NCBI RefSeq assembly: GCF_002837275.1 | Contig: NZ_NXIF01000032.1 | Span: 1 to 64,000, forward strand | Origin: Malaciobacter halophilus | GTDB taxonomy: Bacteria > Campylobacterota > Campylobacteria > Campylobacterales > Arcobacteraceae | DNA: 64,000 bases | Direction of reading: 5' to 3' | In this document: one piece after another, positions 53,969 through 63,751 of the stretch | How the letters are laid out: every line of letters begins with the position of its first letter | Position numbering within the stretch: the first letter of the stretch is position 1 | The notes under the pieces: generated by a model | Told to the model about the DNA's origin: nothing | Seen by the model: the letters and a program-made list of their open reading frames with translations, nothing else | Database searches by the model: none | Made by a program: the position numbers and the translations under genes

Positions 53969-54508
53969 TTAATTTGTAATTATATAATTAGCTTGAATAT
54001 CGTAATCATTAGATAATATTTTTGGCGTTTTACAAAGTTTTAATTGGGTAAAAACTATACATGGTGTATAGCCTAACCGATAAAAGAATCTATCATACAT
54101 CCCTTTTCCAAAGCCAATTCTTTTGCATAGTCCATCCACTCCTACAACAGGAACTATTGCTAAATCAATCTTTCTTGCTTTGAAATTTGAATTTGGTGGT
54201 TCTTTAATACCAAATTTTTTCCTTTTCAATGGTAATCTATATTTGACTGCTTTAAAACTATCTTCTACCATATACGGCACATAAACTTCACACTCCCTCT
54301 CCTTGCGAAGTTTTTTTAATAGTGGCATAACGTCAACTTCTATTCCCATTGGAATGTATAAAAGTACTCTTTTTGCTTTATACTTTTTTATAAATGTATA
54401 TAAATCTTTAACTACTTTTTTGTCTTTATAAATCTTTGAAAAACGACTCTCAAATTCTAATCTTTTAATACACGATTTTCTAAAATCACGTTTGTGACTC
54501 TCTTCCAT
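53969..54508 (-). CDS. 5-formyltetrahydrofolate cyclo-ligase
   Basis: 179 aa, MTHFS family. The N-terminal RKSCIKRLEFESRF helix and KAKRVLLYIPMGIEVDVMPLL strand are present, and the ATP/phosphate loop is in VPVVGVDGLCKRIGFGKGMYDRFF (in part: GKGMYDRFF). It converts 5-formyl-THF to methenyl-THF with ATP, recovering folate. It lies 10 bp upstream of rny and is divergent from the thioredoxin-like lipoprotein gene. Confidence 0.88.
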   Translation of the reverse strand: MEESHKRDFRKSCIKRLEFESRFSKIYKDKKVVKDLYTFIKKYKAKRVLLYIPMGIEVDVMPLLKKLRKERECEVYVPYMVEDSFKAVKYRLPLKRKKFGIKEPPNSNFKARKIDLAIVPVVGVDGLCKRIGFGKGMYDRFFYRLGYTPCIVFTQLKLCKTPKILSNDYDIQANYIITN

Positions 54509-54569
54509 ATTTAAGCCTTACTTGGATAAAATTCTTACCCAGCAAATTATTTTACCAAAAGGAATTAAA

Positions 54570-55130
54570 ATGCAGTTTAAGAATATCGCATTTGTAGCAA
54601 TTTTATCTATACTTTTTTTCACAGGTTGTGGTGATTCTAAAGTTAATGAGGATGGTAAAACTGAAGCTGAAATAAAAAAAGAATTCCAATTAAACAATAT
54701 TGATGGAACAAATTTTACAATTAATAAAGAGGGTGAAAAAATTATTTTTGAAGAGCAAAAGAAAAAAATTGTTTTGTTACATTTCTTCACTACTTGGTGT
54801 GAACCTTGTAAAGCAGAAGTGCCACATTTTAATAATTTATTTCAAAAATACCCTAATGATTTAGAAATTGTTGCTGTAAGTTTAGCACAAGAGGATGGTA
54901 AACCTACATCAAATGAAGCTTTAGAAGTTTTTAAAAACAAATACAATATCCAATATAAAATAGTAAATAGTGAAGAAAACTATAAATTAGCAAATGCTTT
55001 AGGAGGAATAAAAAATATTCCAACAACGTTTTTAATTACAAGTAATGGTACAATTGTACAAGAATACACAGGAATTGTTCCAGAAGAGATGTTAGAAACA
55101 GATATAAAAAAATCACTTGGGAAAAAATAG
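54570..55130 (+). CDS. TlpA-like thioredoxin lipoprotein
   Basis: 186 aa. A lipoprotein signal ends in FFTGC (Cys20), so it is membrane-anchored in the periplasm. A TlpA/ResA-type thioredoxin domain follows with active site WCEPC (Cys77 and Cys80) and cis-proline in IPTTFLI. It probably reduces disulfides, for example during cytochrome c or other exported protein maturation. The frame opens at 54522, but the AAAAGGA before the ATG at 54570 and the signal sequence fix the start there. ftsY begins directly after its stop (TAGATG). Confidence 0.87.
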   Translation: MQFKNIAFVAILSILFFTGCGDSKVNEDGKTEAEIKKEFQLNNIDGTNFTINKEGEKIIFEEQKKKIVLLHFFTTWCEPCKAEVPHFNNLFQKYPNDLEIVAVSLAQEDGKPTSNEALEVFKNKYNIQYKIVNSEENYKLANALGGIKNIPTTFLITSNGTIVQEYTGIVPEEMLETDIKKSLGKK

Positions 55131-56189
55131 ATGTTTAGTTTTTTTAAGAAGAAAAAAGAGGAAAAAACACAAGAAGAGCTACCTTTAGAAAAAGAGCTTA
55201 TTCAAGAAGAGATAAAACAAGAGCAAGAGATTTCTTTAGATGAAGTAGAAACTGCTCAAGTTGATAAAGAAGAACAAAAAGAGCAACTATCAAATGAAGA
55301 GTCTCAAGAACACAAAGGCTTTTTTTCAAAAGCTTTAGAAAAAACATTTGCAAATATAAAATCTGTTGTTCCACACAGAAAAGAAAAAATTAGTTTTGAT
55401 GATATAGAAGAACTACTTATTGAAGCAGATGTGGAGTATGAAATTATTGAAAAAGCCATGGATGGACTTCCAGAAATGATTACAAGAAAACAGTTAAGAC
55501 ATAGACTTGTAATGCTTTTTGAACATGCTCCAAATGTAGATTTATCAAACTTACCTAAACCTTTTGTAAGATTAATTATAGGAGTTAATGGTGCAGGGAA
55601 AACTACAACAATCGCAAAACTTGCTAATAAAGCTAAAAAAGAGAATAAAAGTGTAATTTTAGGTGCAGGAGATACATTTAGAGCTGCTGCTATTGAACAA
55701 CTATCATCTTGGGCACAAAAAATTGATGTTCCAATTATTAAAACAAAACAAGGTCATGACCCTAGTGCAGTTGCATATGATACAATTTCATCAGCAGTTG
55801 CAAAAGATATTGATAATGTTATTATTGATACAGCAGGAAGACTACAAACACAAACAAACTTAAATAATGAATTAAAAAAGATTGTAAAAGTTTGTAATAA
55901 AGCACAAGAAGGTGCACCTCATCAAAAATTACTTATTATTGATGGAACTCAAGGAAATAGTGCCATATCTCAAGCAAGAGCATTCAATGAAATGGTACAA
56001 GTAGATGGTATTATAGTGACAAAACTTGATGGTACAGCTAAAGGTGGTGCACTATTTTCTATCTCTAATCAACTTGAATTACCAATTTTTTATGTAGGAA
56101 TTGGTGAGAAACAAGATGATTTAATTGAATTTAGTCCAGATGAATTTGTTGATAGTTTATTAGACGAAATATATACTCAAGAACAATAA
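55131..56189 (+). CDS. ftsY: Signal recognition particle receptor FtsY
   Basis: 352 aa. An acidic, Lys/Glu/Gln-rich A-domain (about residues 1-65) is followed by the NG GTPase: G1 GVNGAGKTTTIAKLA, DTAGRLQTQTN (G3) and TKLDGTAKGG (G4). It docks ribosome-SRP complexes at the membrane. It is immediately downstream of the TlpA-like gene and 20 bp upstream of the Cache sensor gene, so the sensor operon may be read from the same promoter. Confidence 0.96.
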   Translation: MFSFFKKKKEEKTQEELPLEKELIQEEIKQEQEISLDEVETAQVDKEEQKEQLSNEESQEHKGFFSKALEKTFANIKSVVPHRKEKISFDDIEELLIEADVEYEIIEKAMDGLPEMITRKQLRHRLVMLFEHAPNVDLSNLPKPFVRLIIGVNGAGKTTTIAKLANKAKKENKSVILGAGDTFRAAAIEQLSSWAQKIDVPIIKTKQGHDPSAVAYDTISSAVAKDIDNVIIDTAGRLQTQTNLNNELKKIVKVCNKAQEGAPHQKLLIIDGTQGNSAISQARAFNEMVQVDGIIVTKLDGTAKGGALFSISNQLELPIFYVGIGEKQDDLIEFSPDEFVDSLLDEIYTQEQ

Positions 56190-56209
56190 AATATAAAATG
56201 AGGTGAAGA

Positions 56210-57094
56210 TTGCAATTTATAAAAGCAAACAAGTACTTAATTACAATAGTACTTGTAACCTCATTTTTTATTCTACTAACATTTTATTTTTTAAAAAATC
56301 TAAACAATAGTGATGATTTATTAAATAGATTAGAAAACTCTTTAAGTACAACAAAAAACCTTTTTAATGAACAAAAAAGATATGCTTTATCTTTATCTAT
56401 TCTTTTAGCAGAAGATAAAGAGATAATAAATAGCTTTTTAAAAAATAATAGAGAAGAGAGTTTTGATGTAATAAATAAAAAAATCAATAGATTAAAACAG
56501 TTACAAAATAGTAGTTTTGAAGTGCAAATACACAATAGTGATATGACAACTTATTTAAGAAGTTGGGATATTAGTATTAAAGATATACCTCTTAGTAGTT
56601 TTAGACAAGGTATAGTAAAAGTAAAAACAGATAAAAAACCAATTGTATCAATAGAACTTGGTAAAAGATTAAATATAAAAGCTATCTCTCCTATGAAAAA
56701 AGATGGTAAATTTATAGGTTCTATTGAAGTAATAGTAGGTTTTAGCTATCTATCAAAACAACTAAAACAAAAAGGCTACTCTTTATATGTATTGTTAGAT
56801 AAAAAACATTTAAATATTGCAACAAAATTAAAAAATAGACCTAAAATAAAAAACTATATTTTAGTAAATAAGGAAAATATTAAAAATTTAGAAAACTTAG
56901 ATTTAGAAAATCTAAAAGATTATGGTTATATATCTACAAAAAAACACTCTTTTGCATATTTTTCATATTATGATTTAAATAATAAGCATTTAGGATATAT
57001 TTTTACTTCTATAAAAAATAAAAATCATATTAATTTAAATAACTCTTTTGATTATGAAAGAGTTGATAATAGCACAAAGGTTGAAATAAAATGA
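56210..57094 (+). CDS. Membrane-anchored periplasmic Cache-domain protein
   Basis: 294 aa. One N-terminal membrane helix (about residues 9-28) and a periplasmic double-Cache-like domain with a helical stalk (SLSTTKNLFNEQKRYALSLS), RSWDISIKDI, and a strand set ending FAYFSYYDLNNKHLGYIFT. There is no second membrane helix and no cytoplasmic output domain, so it cannot signal alone. The start codon is TTG. Its stop overlaps the response regulator start by 4 bp, which suggests it serves as a separate sensor for the kinase encoded two genes on. Confidence 0.75.
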   Translation: MQFIKANKYLITIVLVTSFFILLTFYFLKNLNNSDDLLNRLENSLSTTKNLFNEQKRYALSLSILLAEDKEIINSFLKNNREESFDVINKKINRLKQLQNSSFEVQIHNSDMTTYLRSWDISIKDIPLSSFRQGIVKVKTDKKPIVSIELGKRLNIKAISPMKKDGKFIGSIEVIVGFSYLSKQLKQKGYSLYVLLDKKHLNIATKLKNRPKIKNYILVNKENIKNLENLDLENLKDYGYISTKKHSFAYFSYYDLNNKHLGYIFTSIKNKNHINLNNSFDYERVDNSTKVEIK

Positions 57095-57756
57095 GACTTT
57101 TACTACTTGAAGATGACTTAGAATACAAACTTAGTATTAAAGACTATTTAGAGTCTTTAGGATATGAGATTGATGACTTTGAAGATGGAGAAGATGCCTT
57201 AAGTGCAATACACGAAAATAAATACCATTTACTAATTTTAGATATAAGAGTACCTAAAATGAATGGATATGAAGTAGTAAAAAGCATAAGAGAAAATAAT
57301 GATAATACTCCTGTTATTTATATAACTTCATTAACTGATATAAATAATTTAAGTTTAGGTTATGAACTTGGATGTAATGACTATATAAAAAAACCTTTCT
57401 CTCCTAAAGAGTTAAAATATAGAGTAGAACAATTAATAAAACTTTTTTATGCAAATGAAAATAGTAAAGAAATAGAGCTAAAACCAAATTTTACATATGA
57501 CATATTAAAAAAACAGTTATTTAAAGACTCAATACCAATAATGCTAACAAAAAAAGAGACGGAAGTTGTTTTTTGTTTAGTATCAAATAAAAATCAATTT
57601 ATAAGTATAGAAAAGCTAAGAAGCGAAGTTTGGGAAGACAAATATATTTGTGAAGCAGATATAAGAGTTTGTATAAAAAAAATTAGGGATAAAACTTCTA
57701 AAGAGTTTATAGTAAATCAAAGAGGGATAGGATATAAAATTGTTAGAGAAGAGTAG
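57091..57756 (+). CDS. OmpR/PhoB-type response regulator
   Basis: 221 aa. The receiver domain has acidic residues at the N terminus (LLEDD), phospho-acceptor Asp51 in LLILDIRVPKMNGYE, and Lys in YIKKPFSPKE. The C-terminal winged helix has the recognition region SEVWEDKYICEADIRVCIKKI (in part: EADIRVCIKKI) and RGIGYKI. It is a DNA-binding transcription regulator. The operon order sensor-regulator-kinase with overlaps predicts that it is phosphorylated by the next gene product; tsdA is the nearest candidate target. Confidence 0.92.
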   Translation: MRLLLLEDDLEYKLSIKDYLESLGYEIDDFEDGEDALSAIHENKYHLLILDIRVPKMNGYEVVKSIRENNDNTPVIYITSLTDINNLSLGYELGCNDYIKKPFSPKELKYRVEQLIKLFYANENSKEIELKPNFTYDILKKQLFKDSIPIMLTKKETEVVFCLVSNKNQFISIEKLRSEVWEDKYICEADIRVCIKKIRDKTSKEFIVNQRGIGYKIVREE

Positions 57757-58876
57757 AAACTTTATATTTAAAATATCTCTTTTTTATACTGCAATATTTT
57801 TTATTTTTATTGCCATACCAACATATTTTTATACTAACTTAGAATTAGAAAATTATAAAAATAATCAAAATAGAATATTAATAGAACATGCACAAAAAAT
57901 ACAAAGAGCTATTTATGATTTTTCAAACTCAAAAAGCAATACTTTTAATTTTCCTAAATCTTTCAAGTTTGAAGCAACTTTACTTACAAATGAAAAAAAA
58001 ATCATCTATAAAACAAGAAGTGTTAATATAAAAAAAGATTCAAAAATGAGTATAGAGATTGAATTATCAAATAATAGATTAGGTGCAAGATATTTAAAAG
58101 TTGAGAAAAACATCTCTTACAAAGAGGTATATTTAAAAATCTTAGTTCTTAGTTTATGTATAGGACTTTTTATTTTTATCTCAATATATTTAATTATTAA
58201 AGCTAGTATTGAACCATACAAAAAAGCCAATGAATATCTTGATGCTTTTTTCAATGATGCTATGCATGAATTAAAAACTCCTTTAGGAGTAATTCAACTA
58301 AATTTAGAGATTTTAGATGAAAAACAACCAGATACTAAAGAGTTAAATAGATCAATCAATGCTGTAAAAAATCTTTTTTTAGTATATGAAGATATTGAGT
58401 ACTTAATAAAACAAAAAAGTGTAAAATATAATAAAGAAAAAGTAGATTTTACATATTTTTTAAAACAAAGAGTTGACCAGTTTGAAAGTCTTAGCACTAC
58501 TAAAAACTTAAATTTTATCTTAAATATTAAAGATAATATTACTATTTATATTAATAGAACTCATTTACAAAGAATTATTGATAATACAATTTCAAATGCA
58601 ATAAAATACTCATATAAAGATACAAATATAACAATAGATTTAAAAAAAGATAAAAATAATAATATAATTTTTGGTGTACATAATTTTGCAAATCCAATAA
58701 AAAATAAAAAAACAATTTTTAACAGATACTACAAAGAAAATCATATAAAAGGGGGCTTTGGTATTGGTTTAAATATTGTAAAAAATATTTGTGAATTAAA
58801 TAATATCAAGATTACTCTAAACTCAACACAAGATGATGGAACAGTTTTTTCTTACATATTCTTAAATAATTCTTAA
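57740..58876 (+). CDS. Sensor histidine kinase
   Basis: 378 aa. TM1 at about residues 11-31, a short periplasmic loop of about 95 residues, TM2 at about 132-154, then the dimerisation helix with phospho-acceptor His176 in AMHELKTPLG, an N box DNTISNAIKYSY, and a G box GGFGIGLNIVKNI. There is no HAMP or PAS domain, so ligand sensing probably comes from the periplasmic loop or from the adjoining Cache protein. It starts with a TTG that overlaps the regulator gene by 17 bp. Confidence 0.92.
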   Translation: MLEKSRNFIFKISLFYTAIFFIFIAIPTYFYTNLELENYKNNQNRILIEHAQKIQRAIYDFSNSKSNTFNFPKSFKFEATLLTNEKKIIYKTRSVNIKKDSKMSIEIELSNNRLGARYLKVEKNISYKEVYLKILVLSLCIGLFIFISIYLIIKASIEPYKKANEYLDAFFNDAMHELKTPLGVIQLNLEILDEKQPDTKELNRSINAVKNLFLVYEDIEYLIKQKSVKYNKEKVDFTYFLKQRVDQFESLSTTKNLNFILNIKDNITIYINRTHLQRIIDNTISNAIKYSYKDTNITIDLKKDKNNNIIFGVHNFANPIKNKKTIFNRYYKENHIKGGFGIGLNIVKNICELNNIKITLNSTQDDGTVFSYIFLNNS

Positions 58877-58918
58877 TTTGTACTATTAAAAGTAAACATA
58901 AAAGTAACTTTATATTTA

Positions 58919-58924
58919 TATAAT
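58919..58924 (+). promoter_or_regulatory. -10 element for tsdA
   Basis: TATAAT at 58919-58924 lies 26 bp before the tsdA ATG, with AAAGGAG as ribosome site. Confidence 0.5.
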
Positions 58925-58949
58925 TCCTTATCATTTAAAAGGAGCTACC

Positions 58950-59897
58950 ATGATTAAGAAAAAAATGATTGCTGTAACAGCATTATTTACTCTACTTTCA
59001 TCATTTACATATGCAGCACAAGATATGACTGCACCAAAAGAGTACCCAAAAGGAGAACTTGGTAAATTAGTGAAACTAGGTGAAGATATTATGAATAATA
59101 CAGATACTCACCCACTAACAAAAGATTTTGTAGGGAACAAACTACAATGTAAAAGCTGTCACTTAAAAGGTGCAGATGGTAAACCAGGTACAGCAGGAGG
59201 TATCTCTAGTTGGATAGGTACAGCAGCAGCTTTTCCTGCATGGTCTAAAAGAGAAAAAACAATTCAAACACTTCAAGATAGATCAAATAACTGTTTTATG
59301 AGAAGTATGAATGGTAAAAGACCAATTATTGATAGTGAAGCAAGTGTAGCTATGGCTGCATATATTACTTGGTTATCAGAAGGTAAAAAAATCAAAATGA
59401 ATGAAAAAGGTCCTTGGAGTGAGCATAATACTAAGTTATATCCAAAAGCAGTAAAACACTTTAAGAAGATTCAAAAAAAAGCCACTCATGAAAACTATTT
59501 AGCAGGAAAAGAGATTTATAAAAATCAATGTGCATCATGTCACGGTGCAAATGGTGAAGGTGTAGCAGCATTTCCACCATTATGGGGTAAAGATGCAAAT
59601 GGAAACTGGTTAAGTTATAATACTGGTGCAGGTATGAGTAAATTAGATAAAGCTGCAGCTTGGGTTAAATCAAATATGCCTTTAGGTCAAGGTAACAGTA
59701 TGAGTGACCAAGATGTTGCAGATGTGGTTTTATATATGAATGCACAAGAAAGAGCATCGTTTGACCTTAAAAAAAGACTTCTTCCAAGAGAACAAATGGG
59801 TTATTATAACTCTAAAGTATTAGAAGAAAAACATACAGTTGAAAGTAACTTTAAGGCTTTAGGACTTAATTTAGAAGAGATTAAAAACGGTAAATAG
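58950..59897 (+). CDS. tsdA: Diheme thiosulfate dehydrogenase / tetrathionate reductase (TsdA)
   Basis: 315 aa. Signal peptide (residues 1-22, ending TYA), then two cytochrome c domains with heme motifs CKSCH (67-71) and CASCH (194-198). NNCFMRSMNG places Cys115 where TsdA has its unusual axial thiolate ligand to heme 1, the main evidence for TsdA over other diheme cytochromes. Met243 (SNMP) is the likely heme 2 ligand. TsdA joins two thiosulfates to tetrathionate; in Campylobacter jejuni it works as a tetrathionate reductase. It follows the sensor operon after 73 bp with its own promoter. Confidence 0.9.
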   Translation: MIKKKMIAVTALFTLLSSFTYAAQDMTAPKEYPKGELGKLVKLGEDIMNNTDTHPLTKDFVGNKLQCKSCHLKGADGKPGTAGGISSWIGTAAAFPAWSKREKTIQTLQDRSNNCFMRSMNGKRPIIDSEASVAMAAYITWLSEGKKIKMNEKGPWSEHNTKLYPKAVKHFKKIQKKATHENYLAGKEIYKNQCASCHGANGEGVAAFPPLWGKDANGNWLSYNTGAGMSKLDKAAAWVKSNMPLGQGNSMSDQDVADVVLYMNAQERASFDLKKRLLPREQMGYYNSKVLEEKHTVESNFKALGLNLEEIKNGK

Positions 59898-59918
59898 TAA
59901 GCATTTGCTTACTATTTA
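59891..59918. terminator. Bidirectional terminator after tsdA
   Basis: A perfect 13-bp stem (59891-59903 and 59906-59918, core TAGTAAGCA/TGCTTACTA) covers the stop codons of both convergent genes. Confidence 0.8.
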
Positions 59919-60466
59919 TAAAAAAAAGATTCTATCTTTAAAAAATAACTTTGTATATTTTCAAAAGAGTGATTTCCTCCTTTTACAACTTCTAAATTAG
60001 AATCAGGAAGTTTATTTATAGCTTGTTTATAGTCTAATACTTCATCATCTGTTTGTAGTAAAGTTAAAAATTTTTCTTGATTTTTTATATTATGTACTTC
60101 TATTTGTTTTAACTGTTCTAAATGTGTTGAAGTAATTTCAAATTTTGTATCATCAAAATAGTTTTTTGCCAATCCTATTTTATCTAATGTTTTATATGGA
60201 TAAATTGCAGGATTAATTAATACTGCTTTTAAATTATATTTATTTGCTAAATATATTGAATAATATCCACCTAAAGAAGAGCCTATAAGATTAACTTCTT
60301 CACCTTTTTGCTTCAAAAGTTTAATTAACTGCTCTAAAGTATCAATTGCTAAAAAAGGGACATAAGATAAAGAAGGAGCAATAATCTTTGATTTAAAATA
60401 CTCTTTAAATAAAGTAGCTTTCCCTCCATATCCACTACTTCCAAATCCATGTATATAAACTATCAT
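59912..60466 (-). CDS. YqiA-like esterase (alpha/beta fold)
   Basis: 184 aa, of the YqiA/YcfP type. It begins MIVYIHGFGSSGYGGKAT (oxyanion HGFGS), the nucleophile Ser is in NLIGSSLGGYYSIYLANKY (in part: GSSLGGY), and the acid and His are in LLQTDDEVLDY and GGNHSFENI. Known YqiA has esterase activity on small acyl esters; the natural substrate is unknown. Its start overlaps the DMT transporter gene stop by 4 bp. Confidence 0.87.
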   Translation of the reverse strand: MIVYIHGFGSSGYGGKATLFKEYFKSKIIAPSLSYVPFLAIDTLEQLIKLLKQKGEEVNLIGSSLGGYYSIYLANKYNLKAVLINPAIYPYKTLDKIGLAKNYFDDTKFEITSTHLEQLKQIEVHNIKNQEKFLTLLQTDDEVLDYKQAINKLPDSNLEVVKGGNHSFENIQSYFLKIESFFYK

Positions 60467-61359
60467 CTTTTTACCTTTTTATCTTTTTGTAGTAAAAATG
60501 TTGCAATTGAAGTAATTATAATACCTGGAATAACAATTGTTTCAATACTTTTATTATCAATTAGTAAAAGAAGTACTGCAACTGCAACTGGATTTAAATA
60601 AATATATGACATTACTTTTGAAGGACCTAAAATAACTGTACTTTTTTGATATAAAAACAGAGTTATAATTGTAGTTCCAATTATCAAATAAAGCATATTA
60701 TAAATTAAGTTTCCTTGAACTAGATGCCAATCTAAAGGTTTTTGAAAAATCAACATTCCCAAAGCCATCCAAAAAGCACCTCCAATTAAAGTGCAAAATA
60801 CAAGAACTAAAGGATTATCATTTCTATATAAAAGTTTAATTGAAATTGAGTAACAACACATACAAAATGAACCAATTATAAATATATAATCTCCACTATT
60901 TAAAGAAAAAGATAAAAGTAAATTAAGGTCACCTTTAAAAATAACCCATAAAGTTCCTACTAAACCAACTAAATATACTATTAATTTATTAAAACTTATT
61001 TTCTCTTTAAAAATAAAAAGAGCTAATATTGCTGTCATTAAAGGAACAAGTGTATATAAAGTTCCTGTATTTAAAACAGTTGTTACTTTTAAAGCTTCAA
61101 ACATACCCATAAAATAGAGTGAATAAAAAAGACTAATTATCAATGCCCTTGGTAGTGTTTTAAATATTCCATCTCTTAATGACTTTCTAACTAAAATAAA
61201 AGGTGCCATTATTAAAATTGCCCCTATAAATCTTAGTAGAGTTAAAGACAAAGGATTAACTACATTTGCAAGTTTTTGAGAAGCTAAAAAAGAACCAGCA
61301 ACTAAAAATGTAGCAAAAAGAACATACATATGTGCTTGTAAAGTTGAAGTATTTTTCAA
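60463..61359 (-). CDS. DMT-family transporter (two EamA domains)
   Basis: 298 aa, ten predicted membrane helices in two EamA repeats. N-terminal HMYVLFATFLVAGSFLASQK and the mid-protein boundary near residue 150 fit the family. It is a different protein from the DMT transporter at 6.0-6.9 kb, with low visible identity. The substrate is unknown. It is the first gene of a two-gene unit with the YqiA-like esterase. Confidence 0.85.
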   Translation of the reverse strand: MKNTSTLQAHMYVLFATFLVAGSFLASQKLANVVNPLSLTLLRFIGAILIMAPFILVRKSLRDGIFKTLPRALIISLFYSLYFMGMFEALKVTTVLNTGTLYTLVPLMTAILALFIFKEKISFNKLIVYLVGLVGTLWVIFKGDLNLLLSFSLNSGDYIFIIGSFCMCCYSISIKLLYRNDNPLVLVFCTLIGGAFWMALGMLIFQKPLDWHLVQGNLIYNMLYLIIGTTIITLFLYQKSTVILGPSKVMSYIYLNPVAVAVLLLLIDNKSIETIVIPGIIITSIATFLLQKDKKVKR

Positions 61360-61611
61360 TAATTATCCTTAATTTTTGAAATTATAATATTTAAAAGAGT
61401 TTATATTATTTACAAAAGTATAAGTATTACTTTTGGTATTATTTTTTAGTAGTTATTTAATACTTTATAAAGTTACATAAAATAGATAGTACTATTCAAC
61501 TATTCTCTTCATTTAATAATTAATAATAACTAAATTATGATAAAAGTGTACTTTGATTTTTTTATAAGTTATATTTTAAAAGTTTATTAATTAGTATCCT
61601 TTAAAAGGATA

Positions 61612-63540
61612 CTAATCATGTACAAAATTGTTTTTTCTAACTTCATTAGCAATTTGATTAGACATGTTTTCAACTGTTTTTACAACTTCATTTGTCTGTG
61701 TTGCTATTAATGCATTTTCTTGTGTAGTTTTATCAAGTTGAGAAATAGCACTATTTATTTGCTCTAAACCTTTCATCTGTTCATTTGAGTTATAAGTAAC
61801 TGTTTCAACTATTTTTGTTGTATGCATAATATTATCATTTAGACTTTCAAAACCTTTATACATTTGTTCAACTACTTCTTTTCCATTTGTTGTACTAATA
61901 GTAGCACTATCTACTAAATCTTTTATTTTACTTGCTGCTTGAGCACTTCTATTTGCAAGATTTCTAACTTCTTGTGCAACTACTGCAAAACCTTTACCCG
62001 CTTCACCAGCTGTTGCTGCTTCTACTGCTGCATTTAGACTTAAGATATTTGTTTGAAAAGATATTTGGTCAATAATAGTAATTGACTCTATTATTGCTTG
62101 AACTTGATTATTTATATCTTCCATTGAGTTTGTTGTTTTTCTTGATAACTCTTTTCCTCTTGATACTTCATCTTTTAAGCTACTTGAATTAGTTGCTAAT
62201 TCATTAATATTTGAACTATTTTCTCTCATTGTTTGAGTTATCTCTTCAAGATTTGCAGCACTTTGCTCTAAAGATACTGCTTGTTCATTTGCGCTTGTTG
62301 TTAATCTAATCATATTAGAAGATAATTTATTTGAACTACTTTTTAAAGTTTCGCCATTATGTAAATTAACATTTAACATCTTTGAAATTTCAACTCCAAG
62401 ATTATTTACCCCACTCATTAGTGTACACAAATGTCCCTGACATGACATATTTGTTACTTTTGTAAAATCTCTTTGCTCATAAGATTTTAAGACATCAATA
62501 GTATGCATAATAATATTTTCTAAATTTGTAATCATTGTATTAAGATTTTGTGTTAATTGATTTATTACTGTATTTGATGTTTTTGCTTCTACTTTATTTG
62601 ATAAAATCCCTGAACTAACATCATTAACTACTTTAGTAACATCTTCTAAAACCAAATTGTCTTGTTCTATTGTTTGTTTGATTTTTTTAATATTTTCATT
62701 TATTTGTTTTGTCATTATTCCTATTTCATCTTTTGTTGTTACTTCAATTAACTCTACACTTTTTTTCTCTTTATTAAGAAAAGATAAGAAAGATAATAAA
62801 CCTTTTTCAAAAACCTCTAAAGGTTCAATTAAAGAAACCTTTGAAATATAAGATACAATTAAAACTAACACAATTAATATTGCAAATACAATTGAAACTA
62901 ATGTTATAATTAAAGTATTTACATCTTCGTCAACTCTTTTTTCAATTTTAGTTACTTTTTGTTCAATATCATCAAGATAAATACCTGTAACTAAAGTCCA
63001 ATTGAACTTATCAATACTTTTTGAAAATGCCATTTTCTTTATAAGTTTATTTGTATTTGGTTTTTTATAATAATATTCAACAAAATGATTATCATCATTT
63101 GCACTATTTATTAAAGCTTCTCTAAAAGCAAAACCCTTAATATCCTCTTTTTTTATATCTGTTTTTTGTCCATTAAGTTGTGGTTTTGTTCCATGAAAAC
63201 CAAAATAGAAACCATCATCTTTTTTTTCATATGCAAAGAAATATCCACTTCCATCTAAAAATCTTGCACTTGAAGCTACTTTTATAATCTCTTCTCTTGC
63301 TTCTTGCTTAGTTTTACTATTTTTAATAATCTGTTCTGCTATTGTGTGAATAGTCATAATTTGATTTTTTAGTAACTCTTTTTTTTCATTTACCACTGAG
63401 TTTTCAAAATCTTTAATAGTTTCCTCACTATTTTTATATGTTAAACTAACTGTTATTACAGTAGTAATTAAAATTGCAATAAACACTGGTAAAACTACAA
63501 GTGTCATCAATTTACTTTTTATGCTGTTAAACATCGCCAT
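61612..63540 (-). CDS. Methyl-accepting chemotaxis protein (sCache_2 sensor)
   Basis: 642 aa. TM1 at about residues 12-33, a single periplasmic Cache_2 domain (GSGYFFAYEKKDDGFYFGFHG in part: YFFAYEKKDDGFYFGFH; FNWTLVTGIYLDDIE), TM2 near 208-232, a HAMP-like linker, and a signalling tip [20 protein letters not shown], which shares nearly all residues with the two receptors at 22-26 kb. Cache_2 receptors usually sense small organic acids. The ATG at 63540 has an ideal AGGAGG six bases upstream. Confidence 0.93.
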   Translation of the reverse strand: MAMFNSIKSKLMTLVVLPVFIAILITTVITVSLTYKNSEETIKDFENSVVNEKKELLKNQIMTIHTIAEQIIKNSKTKQEAREEIIKVASSARFLDGSGYFFAYEKKDDGFYFGFHGTKPQLNGQKTDIKKEDIKGFAFREALINSANDDNHFVEYYYKKPNTNKLIKKMAFSKSIDKFNWTLVTGIYLDDIEQKVTKIEKRVDEDVNTLIITLVSIVFAILIVLVLIVSYISKVSLIEPLEVFEKGLLSFLSFLNKEKKSVELIEVTTKDEIGIMTKQINENIKKIKQTIEQDNLVLEDVTKVVNDVSSGILSNKVEAKTSNTVINQLTQNLNTMITNLENIIMHTIDVLKSYEQRDFTKVTNMSCQGHLCTLMSGVNNLGVEISKMLNVNLHNGETLKSSSNKLSSNMIRLTTSANEQAVSLEQSAANLEEITQTMRENSSNINELATNSSSLKDEVSRGKELSRKTTNSMEDINNQVQAIIESITIIDQISFQTNILSLNAAVEAATAGEAGKGFAVVAQEVRNLANRSAQAASKIKDLVDSATISTTNGKEVVEQMYKGFESLNDNIMHTTKIVETVTYNSNEQMKGLEQINSAISQLDKTTQENALIATQTNEVVKTVENMSNQIANEVRKNNFVHD

Positions 63541-63751
63541 CTCATTCCTCCTAGTTTATGTATCATATATGTATTGAAATTAAAAATAATTTTAAAATGA
63601 AAAATTTAAAATAAAATTCTAAGTTGTGATTCAGTTTGTAACAAAAGTGTAACTTTTTTTTGACATTATAATTCTTTCAATTTGTAATATTTTATTTTTG
63701 ATAAGATTTTTTTGTGTATTATTACACTTAATAAAGCAAAAGGTGTAGTAA

